Positions 6,980 to 16,451 of a stretch of 41,360 nt of DNA are shown one piece after another; the stretch's first letter is position 1, and every line of letters begins with the position of its first letter. The stretch is from NCBI GenBank assembly GCA_002473085.1, contig DKTP01000082.1, forward strand, positions 1-41,360. The letters run 5' to 3'. This DNA is from Anaerolineales bacterium UBA7227. Lineage in GTDB: Bacteria; Chloroflexota; Anaerolineae; Anaerolineales; Villigracilaceae. The translations under genes and the position numbers were made by a program. Below the pieces are notes generated by a model. The model was not told where the DNA came from, searched no databases, and worked only from the letters and a program-made list of their open reading frames with translations.

Positions 6980-9235
6980 TCACGGCCTCGGCGTCTTTGT
7001 GGGGATGCCGCCGAAGGGCGTGGGGGTGAAGAGGGCCGGGCCGCCGATGGGGCCGAACCAGGTGGTGGTGTGCAGCGGCCGGTCGTAGAAATAGGATTCG
7101 ATCATATAGAGGAAGATGGGCGCGGCGTAGTCGGAGCCTTCGCCCACGTATTCAGAGATGACGGCCACGGCGATATCGGGTTTGCCGTTGAAGTTGTTGT
7201 AACTGTAGCCCGCGAACCAGGCGTGCGGCAGACCGGGGATGTTCGACTCGGCGGTGCCGGTCTTGCCCGCCACGGGGACGGTCAGGTTGCCGTTGCGCGT
7301 CAGGCGGAAGTAGGCCGTGCCGCGCGGGTTGGTGACGACCCACGTCATGGCCTCCTGCAGGGCCTTGAGACGGTCGGGCTGGATGGGGAGAGTCCCCTTC
7401 GGGTCGGGCGCGAACGTTTGGAGGGTTTCCCCGTTTGGGCCGACGATCTTCTCGATCAATTGCGGACGGTAGAGCGTGCCTCCGTTGCCGATGGCGGCCA
7501 TGAAGCGCGCCACTTGCAGCGGCGTCACCAGCACGTCGCCCTGGCCGATGGACTGGTTGGCGGCTTCGAGTTCGGTGGCGGGATCGAGGATCTGTCCCGG
7601 CTCTTCCTCCACGCCGACGATGCCGGTGAGGGAACCCAGCCCGAAGGCGCGCGACATCTTTGCGATGTCGCCGCTGCGGTTGTTGTTGTAGAGGTCGAGG
7701 CCGATGTGCCAGAAGTAGGGATTGCACGAGCGCATGAGTCCCTGCTGCAGGGTGATGACGCCGGAAGGTGTGCTGTCGCTGGTGTTGCAAAACAGGCCGG
7801 CCCGCTGGCGGGTCTGGCAGTGGTCCCATGTCCAGTCGTGGAGGGTGCGGTCCTGTAGTTCGGTGAAGTCGTACTGGCAGTCGTAGGTCGTCTCGGGCAG
7901 GTAGAGTCCGCTTTCGAGGCCGGCGGAGAAGGTGATGACCTTGAAGACCGAGCCAAGCGGATACTGTCCCTGCGTGGCGCGGTTATACATGGGGCGGTCG
8001 GGGTTGTTGAGCAGGGCGGGCAGCAGCTCGCCGTTGTTGTAGTTTTGCGGGTCGAACAGGTTGGGATCGAAGCCGGGCGAGGAGGCCAGCGCCAGCACGC
8101 GGCCGCTGTCGCGCTCCATGACGACTACCGCGCCGGTGAAGTTCGCCAGCGCCTGTTCGGCGTAGAGTTGCAGGTTTTTGTCCAGCGTCAAATAGACGTT
8201 GCTGGAGGGCTTCTCTTTTTTCTGCGCCAGGTCCGTGACGATCTGTCCCTGCGGGTTGACGACGTACAGCGAGCCGCCGTGTTCGCCGGCCAGGTAACTT
8301 TCCTCCGCCTTTTCCACGCCGATCCAGCCGACGCGTTCGTTGCCGCAGTAGCCCTGGCGTTTGTAGGCGTCCAGGTTTTCAGGAGAGATGCTCAACGTGT
8401 AGCCGATGGTTTGCGAGGCGATGCCGCTGTTGTGGTAGTAGCGCGTCTGGTAGGGATTGACCACCAGCCCGCTGAATTGCATGCCGAGCAGCCGCGCTCC
8501 CTCCTCGCGCGAAGTCGTGCCGACGGGGATGTACCAGCCGGGCCCCGAGGCGACGATCTTGTTGTTGAGCGTTTCGGGGTTGACGCCCGTCACCTGCCAG
8601 AGTTCTTTGGTGAGATCGAAGAGACGGTCGAAGTTGACGTTGCCGGTGTCCACGCCGAGGGCGATGGCTTCCATCTGCGAGACGAGCGGCTCGCCGTTGC
8701 GGTCGAAGATGTCGCCGCGGGCGGGCGCTTTGCAGTCCAGCGCGAGGCGGTTGCCTCCCGCCAGTTCGGGCAGGATCATCCCCTCGTCCCATTGGACGCG
8801 CCATCCGCCGCTCTCGCGGACGAGGCGGGCGGTCATATCGCGGGCGATGTCTCCGGCCAGGACGGAATGGTAGGTGACGCGGAAGGGGACCTGGGCGGCG
8901 GCGGGGCCGGTTGCGGCCGCGCCCGCTTCAAAGTCCAGGGTGGACGCGCTGAGGGTGTTCAGAGTCTCGCGGTAGCGCGCGGTAAAATCGTCCTGCGTGA
9001 CGGCGGCTTGCGAGGCCGAGTCGAGCAGGGCGTACATGGATGCGTAATCCCCATTTTTTAAGGATTCCAAAAACGCGGTAACGACCGGCGCGGCGTCGGG
9101 CGCGTGCGTGACGCGCGCGATGGCGGTGGGCAGGGGCGTGGACGTGGGGAAAAGCGAGCCGCCTAATTTGCCCCCGCCGGAACAGCCAGCCAGAAACAGA
9201 AGCGCGAGCGCGACGCCGAAATGGAATTTTTTCAT
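6980..9235 (-). CDS. Penicillin-binding transpeptidase lipoprotein with NTF2-like N-terminal domain
   Basis: A 751-residue class B penicillin-binding protein that should cross-link peptidoglycan on the outer face of the membrane. MKKFHFGVALALLFLAGC is a lipoprotein signal with lipobox LAGC (C18). It is followed by an NTF2/MecA_N-like domain (about 50-170), a PBP dimerisation domain, and a transpeptidase domain with the SxxK motif in PLGSVFKV, SCN in RSCNPYF and KTG in VAGKTGTAES. The ATG at 9235 is chosen because it begins the signal peptide and follows the Shine-Dalgarno sequence AGAGGAA; upstream in-frame codons overlap maf. The MecA-like architecture is common in Gram-positive bacteria and Chloroflexota, so it does not by itself show beta-lactam resistance. 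The gene lies 11 bases after maf. Confidence 0.9.
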   Translation of the reverse strand: MKKFHFGVALALLFLAGCSGGGKLGGSLFPTSTPLPTAIARVTHAPDAAPVVTAFLESLKNGDYASMYALLDSASQAAVTQDDFTARYRETLNTLSASTLDFEAGAAATGPAAAQVPFRVTYHSVLAGDIARDMTARLVRESGGWRVQWDEGMILPELAGGNRLALDCKAPARGDIFDRNGEPLVSQMEAIALGVDTGNVNFDRLFDLTKELWQVTGVNPETLNNKIVASGPGWYIPVGTTSREEGARLLGMQFSGLVVNPYQTRYYHNSGIASQTIGYTLSISPENLDAYKRQGYCGNERVGWIGVEKAEESYLAGEHGGSLYVVNPQGQIVTDLAQKKEKPSSNVYLTLDKNLQLYAEQALANFTGAVVVMERDSGRVLALASSPGFDPNLFDPQNYNNGELLPALLNNPDRPMYNRATQGQYPLGSVFKVITFSAGLESGLYLPETTYDCQYDFTELQDRTLHDWTWDHCQTRQRAGLFCNTSDSTPSGVITLQQGLMRSCNPYFWHIGLDLYNNNRSGDIAKMSRAFGLGSLTGIVGVEEEPGQILDPATELEAANQSIGQGDVLVTPLQVARFMAAIGNGGTLYRPQLIEKIVGPNGETLQTFAPDPKGTLPIQPDRLKALQEAMTWVVTNPRGTAYFRLTRNGNLTVPVAGKTGTAESNIPGLPHAWFAGYSYNNFNGKPDIAVAVISEYVGEGSDYAAPIFLYMIESYFYDRPLHTTTWFGPIGGPALFTPTPFGGIPTKTPRP

Positions 9236-9246
9236 TCGTTCCTCTT

Positions 9247-9918
9247 TCACTCCGCGCGTTGGGGAGCGAGAATTTCCTCGTAAACGGGACAGTTGTATTT
9301 TAAGAAGGACTGGCAATTGGACGGGACATCCGCGCGCGGCGCCGCCTCCATTTGCGAGAGCAGGCGCGCGGCGTGACACAGGGGCAGTCCCATCACGCTG
9401 GCGTAGCAGCCGCTCATCGAAGCGACGGGCTGGAAGCGCGGATGCTGGATGGCGTACGCGCCGGCCTTGTCGAGCGGGTCGCCGGTCTGCACGTAGGCTT
9501 CGATCTCGTCGTCGCCATAGGCGCGCATCGGCACGTCGGTCACGCACACATCCGCGGCGAGACTCCCGTCGCGGACGCGCAGGACGGCGATGCCGGTGAA
9601 GACCTGATGGACGCGCCCGCGCAGCTGACGCAGCATCCGCGTCGCGTCCGACGGGTCGGCGGGCTTGCCCAAAACCGCGTCTCCATCCACGACGGCGGTA
9701 TCCGCGGCGAGGATGACCTGCGACGCGTCCGCCCGCGGCGACGCGGCCCGCGCCTTCGTCACGGCGAGGCGGCGGACGTAGTCGCGCGGCGCTTCGCCGG
9801 GGAGGAGGCTTTCGTCCACATCCGGGACGATGGTCTCGAAGGGAAGTCCCGCGAGGGCGATCAATTCCCTGCGGCGCGGCGAGTTGGACGCCAACACGAG
9901 GAGCGGCCGTTCTTTCAT
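9247..9918 (-). CDS. maf: Maf-family nucleoside triphosphate pyrophosphatase
   Basis: This protein hydrolyses non-canonical or modified nucleoside triphosphates (dTTP/UTP or m7GTP class) to monophosphates, a house-cleaning activity. The 223-residue protein opens with LASNSPRRRELI, the Maf signature, followed by AADTAVVDGDAVLGKP with the catalytic Asp region, and YIQTGDP-like and KAGAYAIQ segments that are standard for the family. Its C-terminal tail (about 195-223) is longer than usual and contains two cysteines. The ATG at 9918 is chosen because the protein begins right before the conserved strand. A TAGAAT hexamer lies eight bases upstream of it, suggesting a very short leader. It is the first gene of the minus-strand run. 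Confidence 0.9.
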   Translation of the reverse strand: MKERPLLVLASNSPRRRELIALAGLPFETIVPDVDESLLPGEAPRDYVRRLAVTKARAASPRADASQVILAADTAVVDGDAVLGKPADPSDATRMLRQLRGRVHQVFTGIAVLRVRDGSLAADVCVTDVPMRAYGDDEIEAYVQTGDPLDKAGAYAIQHPRFQPVASMSGCYASVMGLPLCHAARLLSQMEAAPRADVPSNCQSFLKYNCPVYEEILAPQRAE

Positions 9919-9984
9919 GGTGAGAAATTCTAACACAACCCGATGACGTCCTTGACCGGGAGGCCGCCGCTTCCCGTCCGTCGG

Positions 9985-10012
9985 TTGACTCGCTTTGATA
10001 TTTGGGTATAAT
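9985..10012 (+). promoter_or_regulatory. Sigma-70-type promoter of ABC system 1
   Basis: TTGACT at 9985-9990 and a perfect TATAAT at 10007-10012 are separated by 16 bases. The predicted start near 10019 gives a leader of about 50 bases before the ATG at 10072. It sits in the divergent region between maf and the ABC operon and is one of the clearest promoters in the window. Confidence 0.8.
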
Positions 10013-10071
10013 TCCCCCATTGGTTTGAACCCAAAGGCTTTTTTATCCTACAACACAAAAGGATCTTGCTA

Positions 10072-11060
<989 letters not shown>

Positions 11061-11064
<4 letters not shown>

Positions 11065-12053
11065 GCGCCAATAGCGAAGTCCTGCTTCGAGTCGAAGACC
11101 TGAAGATGCACTTCCCGATCTATCGCGGCGTATTCCAGCGCCAGGTGGGAGCGGTGCGCGCGGTGGACGAGATCAGCTTTGAAGTCTACCGCGGCGAGAC
11201 GCTCGGCCTGGTGGGCGAATCGGGATGCGGCAAGTCTACGGTGGCCCGCACGGTCCTTCAACTATACAAACCCACGGCCGGAAAAGTCCATTTCGAAGAC
11301 AAAGACCTGGTCCATTTGAAGGGCGAAGAGATGCGGCAGATGCGGCGCAAGATGCAAATGATCTTCCAGGATCCCTACGCCAGCCTTAATCCGCGCATGA
11401 CCGTCGAGCAGATCGTCGGCGAGCCGCTCATGGTCCACAACGCCGTCACCGGCAAAGAGATCCGTGAGCGCGTCGAACATCTCCTCGATGTGGTCAAGCT
11501 CAACCCCTCGTTCGCCAGCCGCTATCCGCACGAATTCTCCGGCGGGCAGCGCCAGCGCATTGGCGTGGCGCGCGCGCTGGCCCTCCAACCCTCCTTCATC
11601 ATCTGCGACGAACCCATCTCCGCGCTGGACGTTTCCATCCAGGCGCAGATCATCAACCTGCTCGAAGACTTGCAGGAAGAGTTCGGCTTCACTTATCTTT
11701 TTATCGCCCACGATCTTTCGGTGGTCCGTCACATCAGCGACCGCGTGGCGGTGATGTACCTGGGAGTGATCATGGAACTGGCGGAGCGGGATGAGCTGTA
11801 CAAGAAGCCGCTCCATCCCTACACCCAGGCCCTGCTTTCGGCAGTCCCCATACCGGACCCGGTGGCGGACGCGAAGCGCGCGCGCGTGATCCTGGAAGGC
11901 GACGTGCCGTCCCCGGCCAACCCGCCTTCCGGCTGCCGCTTCCGTACGCGCTGCCCGATCGCCCAGCCAGTCTGCGCGGAATCCCGCCCCGAGTTCCGCG
12001 AGATCACGCCAGGCCACTTCGTTGCCTGTTTCTTCGCTGAACGTTTCCTTTAG
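11061..12053 (+). CDS. Peptide-family ABC transporter ATPase (DppF-like), system 1
   Basis: The partner ATPase of 330 residues. Motifs are Walker [11 protein letters not shown] loop [12 protein letters not shown], signature [15 protein letters not shown], Walker [12 protein letters not shown] and the H-loop [14 protein letters not shown] together with CDEP is typical of the OppF/DppF branch. It ends in the family C-terminal extension with [14 protein letters not shown] and VACF cysteines. Although the frame is open from about 10956, that part overlaps the preceding gene; the ATG at 11061, coupled by ATGA, is the natural start. It probably pairs with the preceding DppD-like subunit and the permeases at 14333 and 15404. 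Confidence 0.93.
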
Positions 12054-12070
12054 CGTTCCCGATCCATCCT

Positions 12071-12082
12071 GGAAGGAGGTGA
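12071..12082 (+). promoter_or_regulatory. Extended anti-16S (Shine-Dalgarno-like) element 92 bases before SBP1
   Basis: GGAAGGAGGTGA at 12071-12082 is nearly fully complementary to the usual 3' end of 16S rRNA, much stronger than the ribosome binding site that directly serves the gene (GAGGAGAAG near 12152). It stands 92 bases before the ATG at 12163. The same 11 bases recur 93 bases before the second binding protein (17357). The only following start, GTG/ATG at 12080-12084, lies too close for normal initiation but would give a peptide of about 12 codons ending in TAA. The role is unknown; a ribosome standby site or leader peptide is possible. Confidence 0.45.
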
Positions 12083-12162
12083 TGTCCCCTCAGGTAGCTT
12101 TGTCCCTGAACCCGTAAGTATGTTCGTTCAAAATCCGTTTCTAATTTACGAGGAGAAGAAAG

Positions 12163-14190
12163 ATGCGTAAACTATTTACCCTGTTCAGCCTGTTGATCAT
12201 CGCGAGCATGGCGCTTGCGGCGTGCGGCGCGCCCGCTCCCACCGCTACACAGGCCCCCCCGTCCAGCGGCGGCGAACCCACCCAGGCGCCCGTGGAAACT
12301 CAGGCGCCCCCCGCTCCGGCTTCGGATTTCGCGTCGGCCGATGCGACCACCTACTTCCGCCCGACGTTCGGCGAACCTGAAACGCTCGATCCCGCTCTCG
12401 ACTACGAGACCGCGGGCGGCGAGATCATCGCCAACATCTACGAGACCCTGATTTGGTACAACCGGCAAAACGCCGACGAGTTCATCCCTCAACTGGCCGA
12501 ATCCTGGGACATCTCCGCGGACGGCAAGACCTACACCTTCACCATCCGCAAGGGCGTGAAGTTCCATGCAGGCGGCGACCTGACCCCGTCGGACGTTGCC
12601 TACACCTTCCAGCGCGGTTTGCTGCAGGGCAGCACCGCCTCCCCGCAGTGGATGCTGACCGAGCCTTTCTTCGGCGTTGGCGTTGACGACATCTCCGTGC
12701 TTGTCGACCCCGAAGGCGGCCTCTATGACGACCGCGAAGCCCTCGTGGCCGCCGACGCGGCTGCCCTGAAGGCTGCCTGCGAAAAGACCCAGGCCGCCAT
12801 CGTCGCTGACGACGCCGCCGGCACCGTGACCATGACCCTCGCCGTTCCCTGGGGGCCCTTCCTGGCGACCATCGCCAACAACTGGGGTTCCATCATGGAC
12901 AAGGAATGGGTCGTTGAGAACGGCGGCTGGGACGGCTCCTGCGACACCTGGCAGAACTTCTATGCGTTCACTTCCGAGGATGATCCCTTCACCTCCATCG
13001 CCAACGGCACCGGTCCCTTCAAACTGGACCACTGGACCAAGGGCGAGGAAATCGTTCTTGTCCGCAACGACAACTACTGGCGCACCGAACCCGCCTGGGA
13101 AGGCGGCCCGACCGGTCCTGCCGCTCTCGAGCGCGTTGTGATCAAGAACGTCAGCGAGTTCGGCACCCGCTTCGCCATGTTCCAGGCTGGCGATTCCGAT
13201 AACCTGGTTGTGGGTTCGCAGGCAGACTATGCCCAGGTGGACCCGCAGGTCGGCGAAGAATGCGCGTACGATTCCGCCACCGGCGACTTCAGCGCCTGCA
13301 CCCCTGTGGGCGACGGCTCTGGCCCCTATCGCCGCTATGTCGGCATCCCGCAGGTTACGCACACTGACGTATTCTTCAACTTCAACATCGCCAGCAACCA
13401 GTACATTGGTTCCGGCGCGCTGGATGGCAACGGCATCCCGGTTGATTTCTTTGCCGATGAGCATATCCGCAAGGCCTTCAACTACTGCTTCGACTGGGAC
13501 ACCTACATCCGCGACGTGATGATCGGCGAAGGCGTGCAAACCCTGACCATCCCGGTCCAGGGCATGCCCGGCTACGACGCCAATGCGCCGCACTACAGCT
13601 TCGACGAAGCCAAGTGCGAAGAGGAATTCAAAGCCGCCGACCTCGATAAAGACGGCAAACCCGCCGGCGAGGACGATGAAGGCGACGTTTGGACCACCGG
13701 CTTCCGCTTCCAGGCTACCTACAACCAGGGCAACACCGCCCGACAGACTGTGGCCGAGATCATGGCCGCCAATCTCTCCGCGGTGAACGACAAATTCCTG
13801 GTTGAGGTGCTCGGCCTGCCGTGGCCCGCGTTCCTGCAGGCCCAGCGCGCCAAGACCCTGCCGATCTTCATCAGCGGCTGGCTCGAAGACATCCACGACC
13901 CGCACAACTGGTATGTGCCTTATCTCACCGGCACCTATGGCCGCCGCCAATCCCTGCCGGAAGACATGGCCGCCGCCTACCAGGACCTGCTGAACAAGGG
14001 CGTGGCCGAGGTTGATCCCGCCAAGCGCGCTGAGATCTACGCGCAGGTCAACCAGATGCAGTACGACAACCCGTCCCTCATCCTGCTGGCGACCGCCACC
14101 GGCCGCCGCTACGAGCAGCGCTGGGTGAAGGGCTGGTACTACAACCCGATCTACTCTGGCATGTACTGGTACGCGCTTTCCAAGGACTAA
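12163..14190 (+). CDS. Solute-binding lipoprotein, family 5 (peptide ABC), system 1
   Basis: A 675-residue extracellular binding protein for a peptide-like solute. The signal peptide has lipobox LAAC (C21), followed by a Pro/Thr/Ala-rich linker (22-58). The mature part shows normal family 5 order: ETLDPALD (73-80), the GVKFHAGGDLTPSDVAYTF region (131-149), then GTGPFKLDHW, then LERVVIKNVSEFGTRFAMFQAG, then HIRKAFNYCFDWD, then the C-terminal lobe. It is larger than classical DppA (about 500 residues), with inserts. The start is supported by AGGAGAAG upstream. An insert contains DLDKDGKPAGEDDEGD, which resembles a calcium-binding loop (inference). A strong stem-loop separates it from the permease genes. 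The ligand is unknown. Confidence 0.93.
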   Translation: MRKLFTLFSLLIIASMALAACGAPAPTATQAPPSSGGEPTQAPVETQAPPAPASDFASADATTYFRPTFGEPETLDPALDYETAGGEIIANIYETLIWYNRQNADEFIPQLAESWDISADGKTYTFTIRKGVKFHAGGDLTPSDVAYTFQRGLLQGSTASPQWMLTEPFFGVGVDDISVLVDPEGGLYDDREALVAADAAALKAACEKTQAAIVADDAAGTVTMTLAVPWGPFLATIANNWGSIMDKEWVVENGGWDGSCDTWQNFYAFTSEDDPFTSIANGTGPFKLDHWTKGEEIVLVRNDNYWRTEPAWEGGPTGPAALERVVIKNVSEFGTRFAMFQAGDSDNLVVGSQADYAQVDPQVGEECAYDSATGDFSACTPVGDGSGPYRRYVGIPQVTHTDVFFNFNIASNQYIGSGALDGNGIPVDFFADEHIRKAFNYCFDWDTYIRDVMIGEGVQTLTIPVQGMPGYDANAPHYSFDEAKCEEEFKAADLDKDGKPAGEDDEGDVWTTGFRFQATYNQGNTARQTVAEIMAANLSAVNDKFLVEVLGLPWPAFLQAQRAKTLPIFISGWLEDIHDPHNWYVPYLTGTYGRRQSLPEDMAAAYQDLLNKGVAEVDPAKRAEIYAQVNQMQYDNPSLILLATATGRRYEQRWVKGWYYNPIYSGMYWYALSKD

Positions 14191-14216
14191 CCTGTCAGAG
14201 AACCTGTAAAAAAATT

Positions 14217-14253
14217 GGGGAGCCTGGCAACAGGCTCCCCAACCTTCCTTTTT
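14217..14253 (+). terminator. Stem-loop with T-rich tail between SBP1 and permease
   Basis: A perfect 10-bp stem, GGGGAGCCTG/CAGGCTCCCC, with a GCAA tetraloop (14217-14240) is followed by TTTTT at 14249-14253. It resembles a leaky intrinsic terminator or mRNA-protecting hairpin, as often found after binding-protein genes, and would make the lipoprotein more abundant than the permeases. Confidence 0.75.
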
Positions 14254-14307
14254 GGTATCTGGAGCCTAATCAAAGTCTGCCGCTTTTATTGCGCTCCAGA
14301 TGGCAAA
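14251..14307 (+). promoter_or_regulatory. Second stem-loop in the SBP1-permease gap
   Basis: ATCTGGAGC at 14257-14265 pairs perfectly with GCTCCAGAT at 14293-14301. Flanking bases extend the stem to about 15 pairs with one mismatch, around a 27-base loop. It lies between the terminator-like hairpin and the permease start at 14333. Together the two hairpins suggest post-transcriptional processing or stabilisation. Confidence 0.5.
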
Positions 14308-14332
14308 AACAAAGCAGAATTGAGGTGCCACA

Positions 14333-15394
14333 ATGATCAACTTCATTATCCGCCGTTTGCTGCTGGTCCCGCTGCTCTTATTTGGCGTGACCGTCCTGAT
14401 CTTCCTCATGTTACAGTTCCTCAGCCCGATCGAACGCTCGGCCCTGTACGTACGCGATATCCCCAAGAACGACCGCGCGGTGGAAGGCATCATCAAGCAG
14501 TACGGACTGGATAAGCCTCTCTACGTGCAGTATTGGCGCTGGCTGGTGGGACAACCCGGCCCGACCGGCGAGCGAAAGGGCGGCATCCTTTTCGGCGACT
14601 TTGGCTATTCGCGCGTGGCCTCCCAGCCTGTGGCGGACCTCATTAAGAACCGCTTCCCCAACACCCTTGACCTGGCTATCTGGGCGGTGGCGCCCATCAT
14701 CCTGGTCGGAATCTGGCTGGGCGTGCAGGCGGCGGTGCATCAAAACGGCTTCATTGACCAGGCCGCCCGCATCTTCAGCATTGTCGGCACGTCCTTCCCG
14801 ACCTTTGTGTTCGGCCTGCTGGTGCTGATGATCTTCTACGCCAACCTGAAATGGTTCCCGCCGGGGCGGCTTTCAGACTGGGCTTCCCAGGTGGTCAACG
14901 CCGCCACCTTCCATCGCTACACCACATTGCTCACGTTTGACGCGTTGCTGAACGGCCGCTTTGACGTTTTCCTGGACGCGCTGCGGCACATGTTCCTGCC
15001 TATTTTGACCCTTTCCTACATCTCCTGGGCGACCTTCCTGCGCGTGACGCGCTCCTCGATGCTGGAAACGCTGCGCATGGAATACGTCACGACGGCGCGT
15101 TCCAAGGGACTTCCCGAACACGACGTGATCTACAAACATGCCCGGCCGAACGCCATGCTCCCGGTGGTCACCCTGGCCGGCTTCCAGATTATCGGCCTGC
15201 TCGGCGGCGTGGTCATCACGGAAACCGTCTTCGTCTATCCGGGCATCGGCTCGGCGGCGGCCCAGGCGGCCGCCCAACTCGACGTAGTGACCGTCCTGGG
15301 CTTCGCCCTGTTCAACGGGCTGATCCTCATCCTTTCCAACCTGGTGGTTGACGTCATGTACGCGTTCATCGACCCCCGCGTCCGGCTTTCGTAG
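14333..15394 (+). CDS. ABC transporter permease (DppB-like), system 1
   Basis: An inner-membrane permease of 353 residues with a start-of-protein helix (MINFIIRRLLLVPLLLFGVT), an extracytoplasmic segment with RDIPKNDRAVEGIIKQYGLDKPLYVQYWRWL (family hallmark: low-energy lid then YGLD.P), and five further helices. The cytoplasmic EAA loop is seen as EYVTTARSKGLPEHDVIYKHARPNAMLP in the second half; the GGVVITETVFVYPGIG segment follows, as in all DppB-type proteins. GAGGTG before the ATG supports the start. It should pair with the DppC-like protein ten bases downstream and receive solute from SBP1. Confidence 0.93.
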   Translation: MINFIIRRLLLVPLLLFGVTVLIFLMLQFLSPIERSALYVRDIPKNDRAVEGIIKQYGLDKPLYVQYWRWLVGQPGPTGERKGGILFGDFGYSRVASQPVADLIKNRFPNTLDLAIWAVAPIILVGIWLGVQAAVHQNGFIDQAARIFSIVGTSFPTFVFGLLVLMIFYANLKWFPPGRLSDWASQVVNAATFHRYTTLLTFDALLNGRFDVFLDALRHMFLPILTLSYISWATFLRVTRSSMLETLRMEYVTTARSKGLPEHDVIYKHARPNAMLPVVTLAGFQIIGLLGGVVITETVFVYPGIGSAAAQAAAQLDVVTVLGFALFNGLILILSNLVVDVMYAFIDPRVRLS

Positions 15395-15403
15395 GAGGCT
15401 TTC

Positions 15404-16447
15404 ATGGACCAATCTGCCGCTCCCTCAGAAAACAATCCCCTCCTCGGCGAGACCATTGCCGTCCGGCCCATCGGCCGCCTGGAACGCTTCATCGGCCCCG
15501 AAAACTACCGGATCCTCAAAGGCCTGCTCAAAACCCCGGCGTCCATAGCAGGGTTCATCCTTATCGGCATCTTCATCCTTATCGCCGTCTTTGCCCCGGT
15601 GATCGCCCCCCCGGTCACGCCCAAAGACCCCTATAAGATCCCGCGTGACGGATTCAGCCCCAACCCTCGTCCGCCGGGCTCGGAGTGGAGTCGCAATGTC
15701 CCCGAAACGCCGTTCTGGTACAAACCGCTCACCGGCCAGGATAAATGGACTCACCTGCTTGGCGTCTCCACCGGCCAGTATGACATCTTCTACGGCATGG
15801 TGTGGGGCACCCGCACCGCCTTCAAGACCGGGCTGATCGTGGTCATCGCCACCGTGCTGATCGGCATCATCGTAGGCTCCGTCTCCGCTTATTACGGCGG
15901 CCTGGTGGACAATATCATCATGCGCATCGTGGACGTGATGTTGACGCTCCCGTTCCTGCTGGCCGCCCTGATTTTGGCGGCTGTGATCACGCCAAGATTT
16001 GGAAGGAGTCTGGCCCCGGCCATCATTGCCCTCATCACTTTTGGGTGGATGGGCTACGCCCGCATCATTCGCGGCGACATCCTCTCGGTGAAAGAGCGCG
16101 ACTATATCATGGCGGCCCGCGTCATCGGCGTGAAAGACAGCCGCATCCTCTTCCGCCACATCATCCCCAACGCCATCTTCCCGACGCTGGTGCTGGCCTC
16201 GCTCGCCATCGGCGACGTGGTGCTTTCCTTCGCCGCCCTCTCCTTCCTCGGCATCGGCACCGATATAGGTTACGCAGACTGGGGACAGATCCTCTCCTTT
16301 GCCCGCAACTGGATCACCAGCCTCAACGTCTACTGGTACATCATCATCTACCCCGGCTTGATCCTGGTTCTATACGTCATGGGATTTAACCTGGTCGGCG
16401 ACGCCCTGCGCGACGTGCTCGACCCGCGTATGCGCGGCAGGACTTAA
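15404..16447 (+). CDS. ABC transporter permease (DppC-like), system 1
   Basis: The partner permease of 347 residues. A cytoplasmic N-terminal tail of about 45 residues precedes the first helix (around 46-66). An extracytoplasmic insert of about 75 residues follows (ending near HLLGVSTGQYDIFYGMVWGTR, the family 'LGTD..GRD' region). The remaining helices and the EAA loop (DYIMAARVIGVKDSRILFRHIIPN) are typical of DppC. GGAGG lies six bases before the ATG. It closes the core transporter of system 1; the cytochrome gene begins four bases after its stop. Confidence 0.93.
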   Translation: MDQSAAPSENNPLLGETIAVRPIGRLERFIGPENYRILKGLLKTPASIAGFILIGIFILIAVFAPVIAPPVTPKDPYKIPRDGFSPNPRPPGSEWSRNVPETPFWYKPLTGQDKWTHLLGVSTGQYDIFYGMVWGTRTAFKTGLIVVIATVLIGIIVGSVSAYYGGLVDNIIMRIVDVMLTLPFLLAALILAAVITPRFGRSLAPAIIALITFGWMGYARIIRGDILSVKERDYIMAARVIGVKDSRILFRHIIPNAIFPTLVLASLAIGDVVLSFAALSFLGIGTDIGYADWGQILSFARNWITSLNVYWYIIIYPGLILVLYVMGFNLVGDALRDVLDPRMRGRT

Positions 16448-16451
16448 ACTT

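Noticed and set aside
6980..9235. Beta-lactam resistance gene of MecA type
   Set aside because: The NTF2-like N-terminal domain is common in ordinary transpeptidases of Gram-positive-like bacteria. Nothing in the sequence shows resistance.
12080..12118. A 12-codon leader peptide gene behind the extended Shine-Dalgarno element
   Set aside because: GTG/ATG is only one to three bases after the GGAGG core, too close for normal initiation. I keep it only as a possibility in the finding, not as a gene.
12054..12162. A separate promoter for SBP1
   Set aside because: No -35/-10 pair with acceptable spacing could be found; the gene is more likely read from the promoter at 9985.
12172..13950. A 592-codon open frame antisense to the first receptor gene, and similar long antisense frames at 2385-4148, 18317-19546, 21339-22607, 22591-24516, 27045-28997 and 39225-41342
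   Set aside because: They are mirror frames of GC-rich genes. Their translations are full of Gly, Val, Asp and His runs without any domain, while the sense strand encodes well-known proteins.
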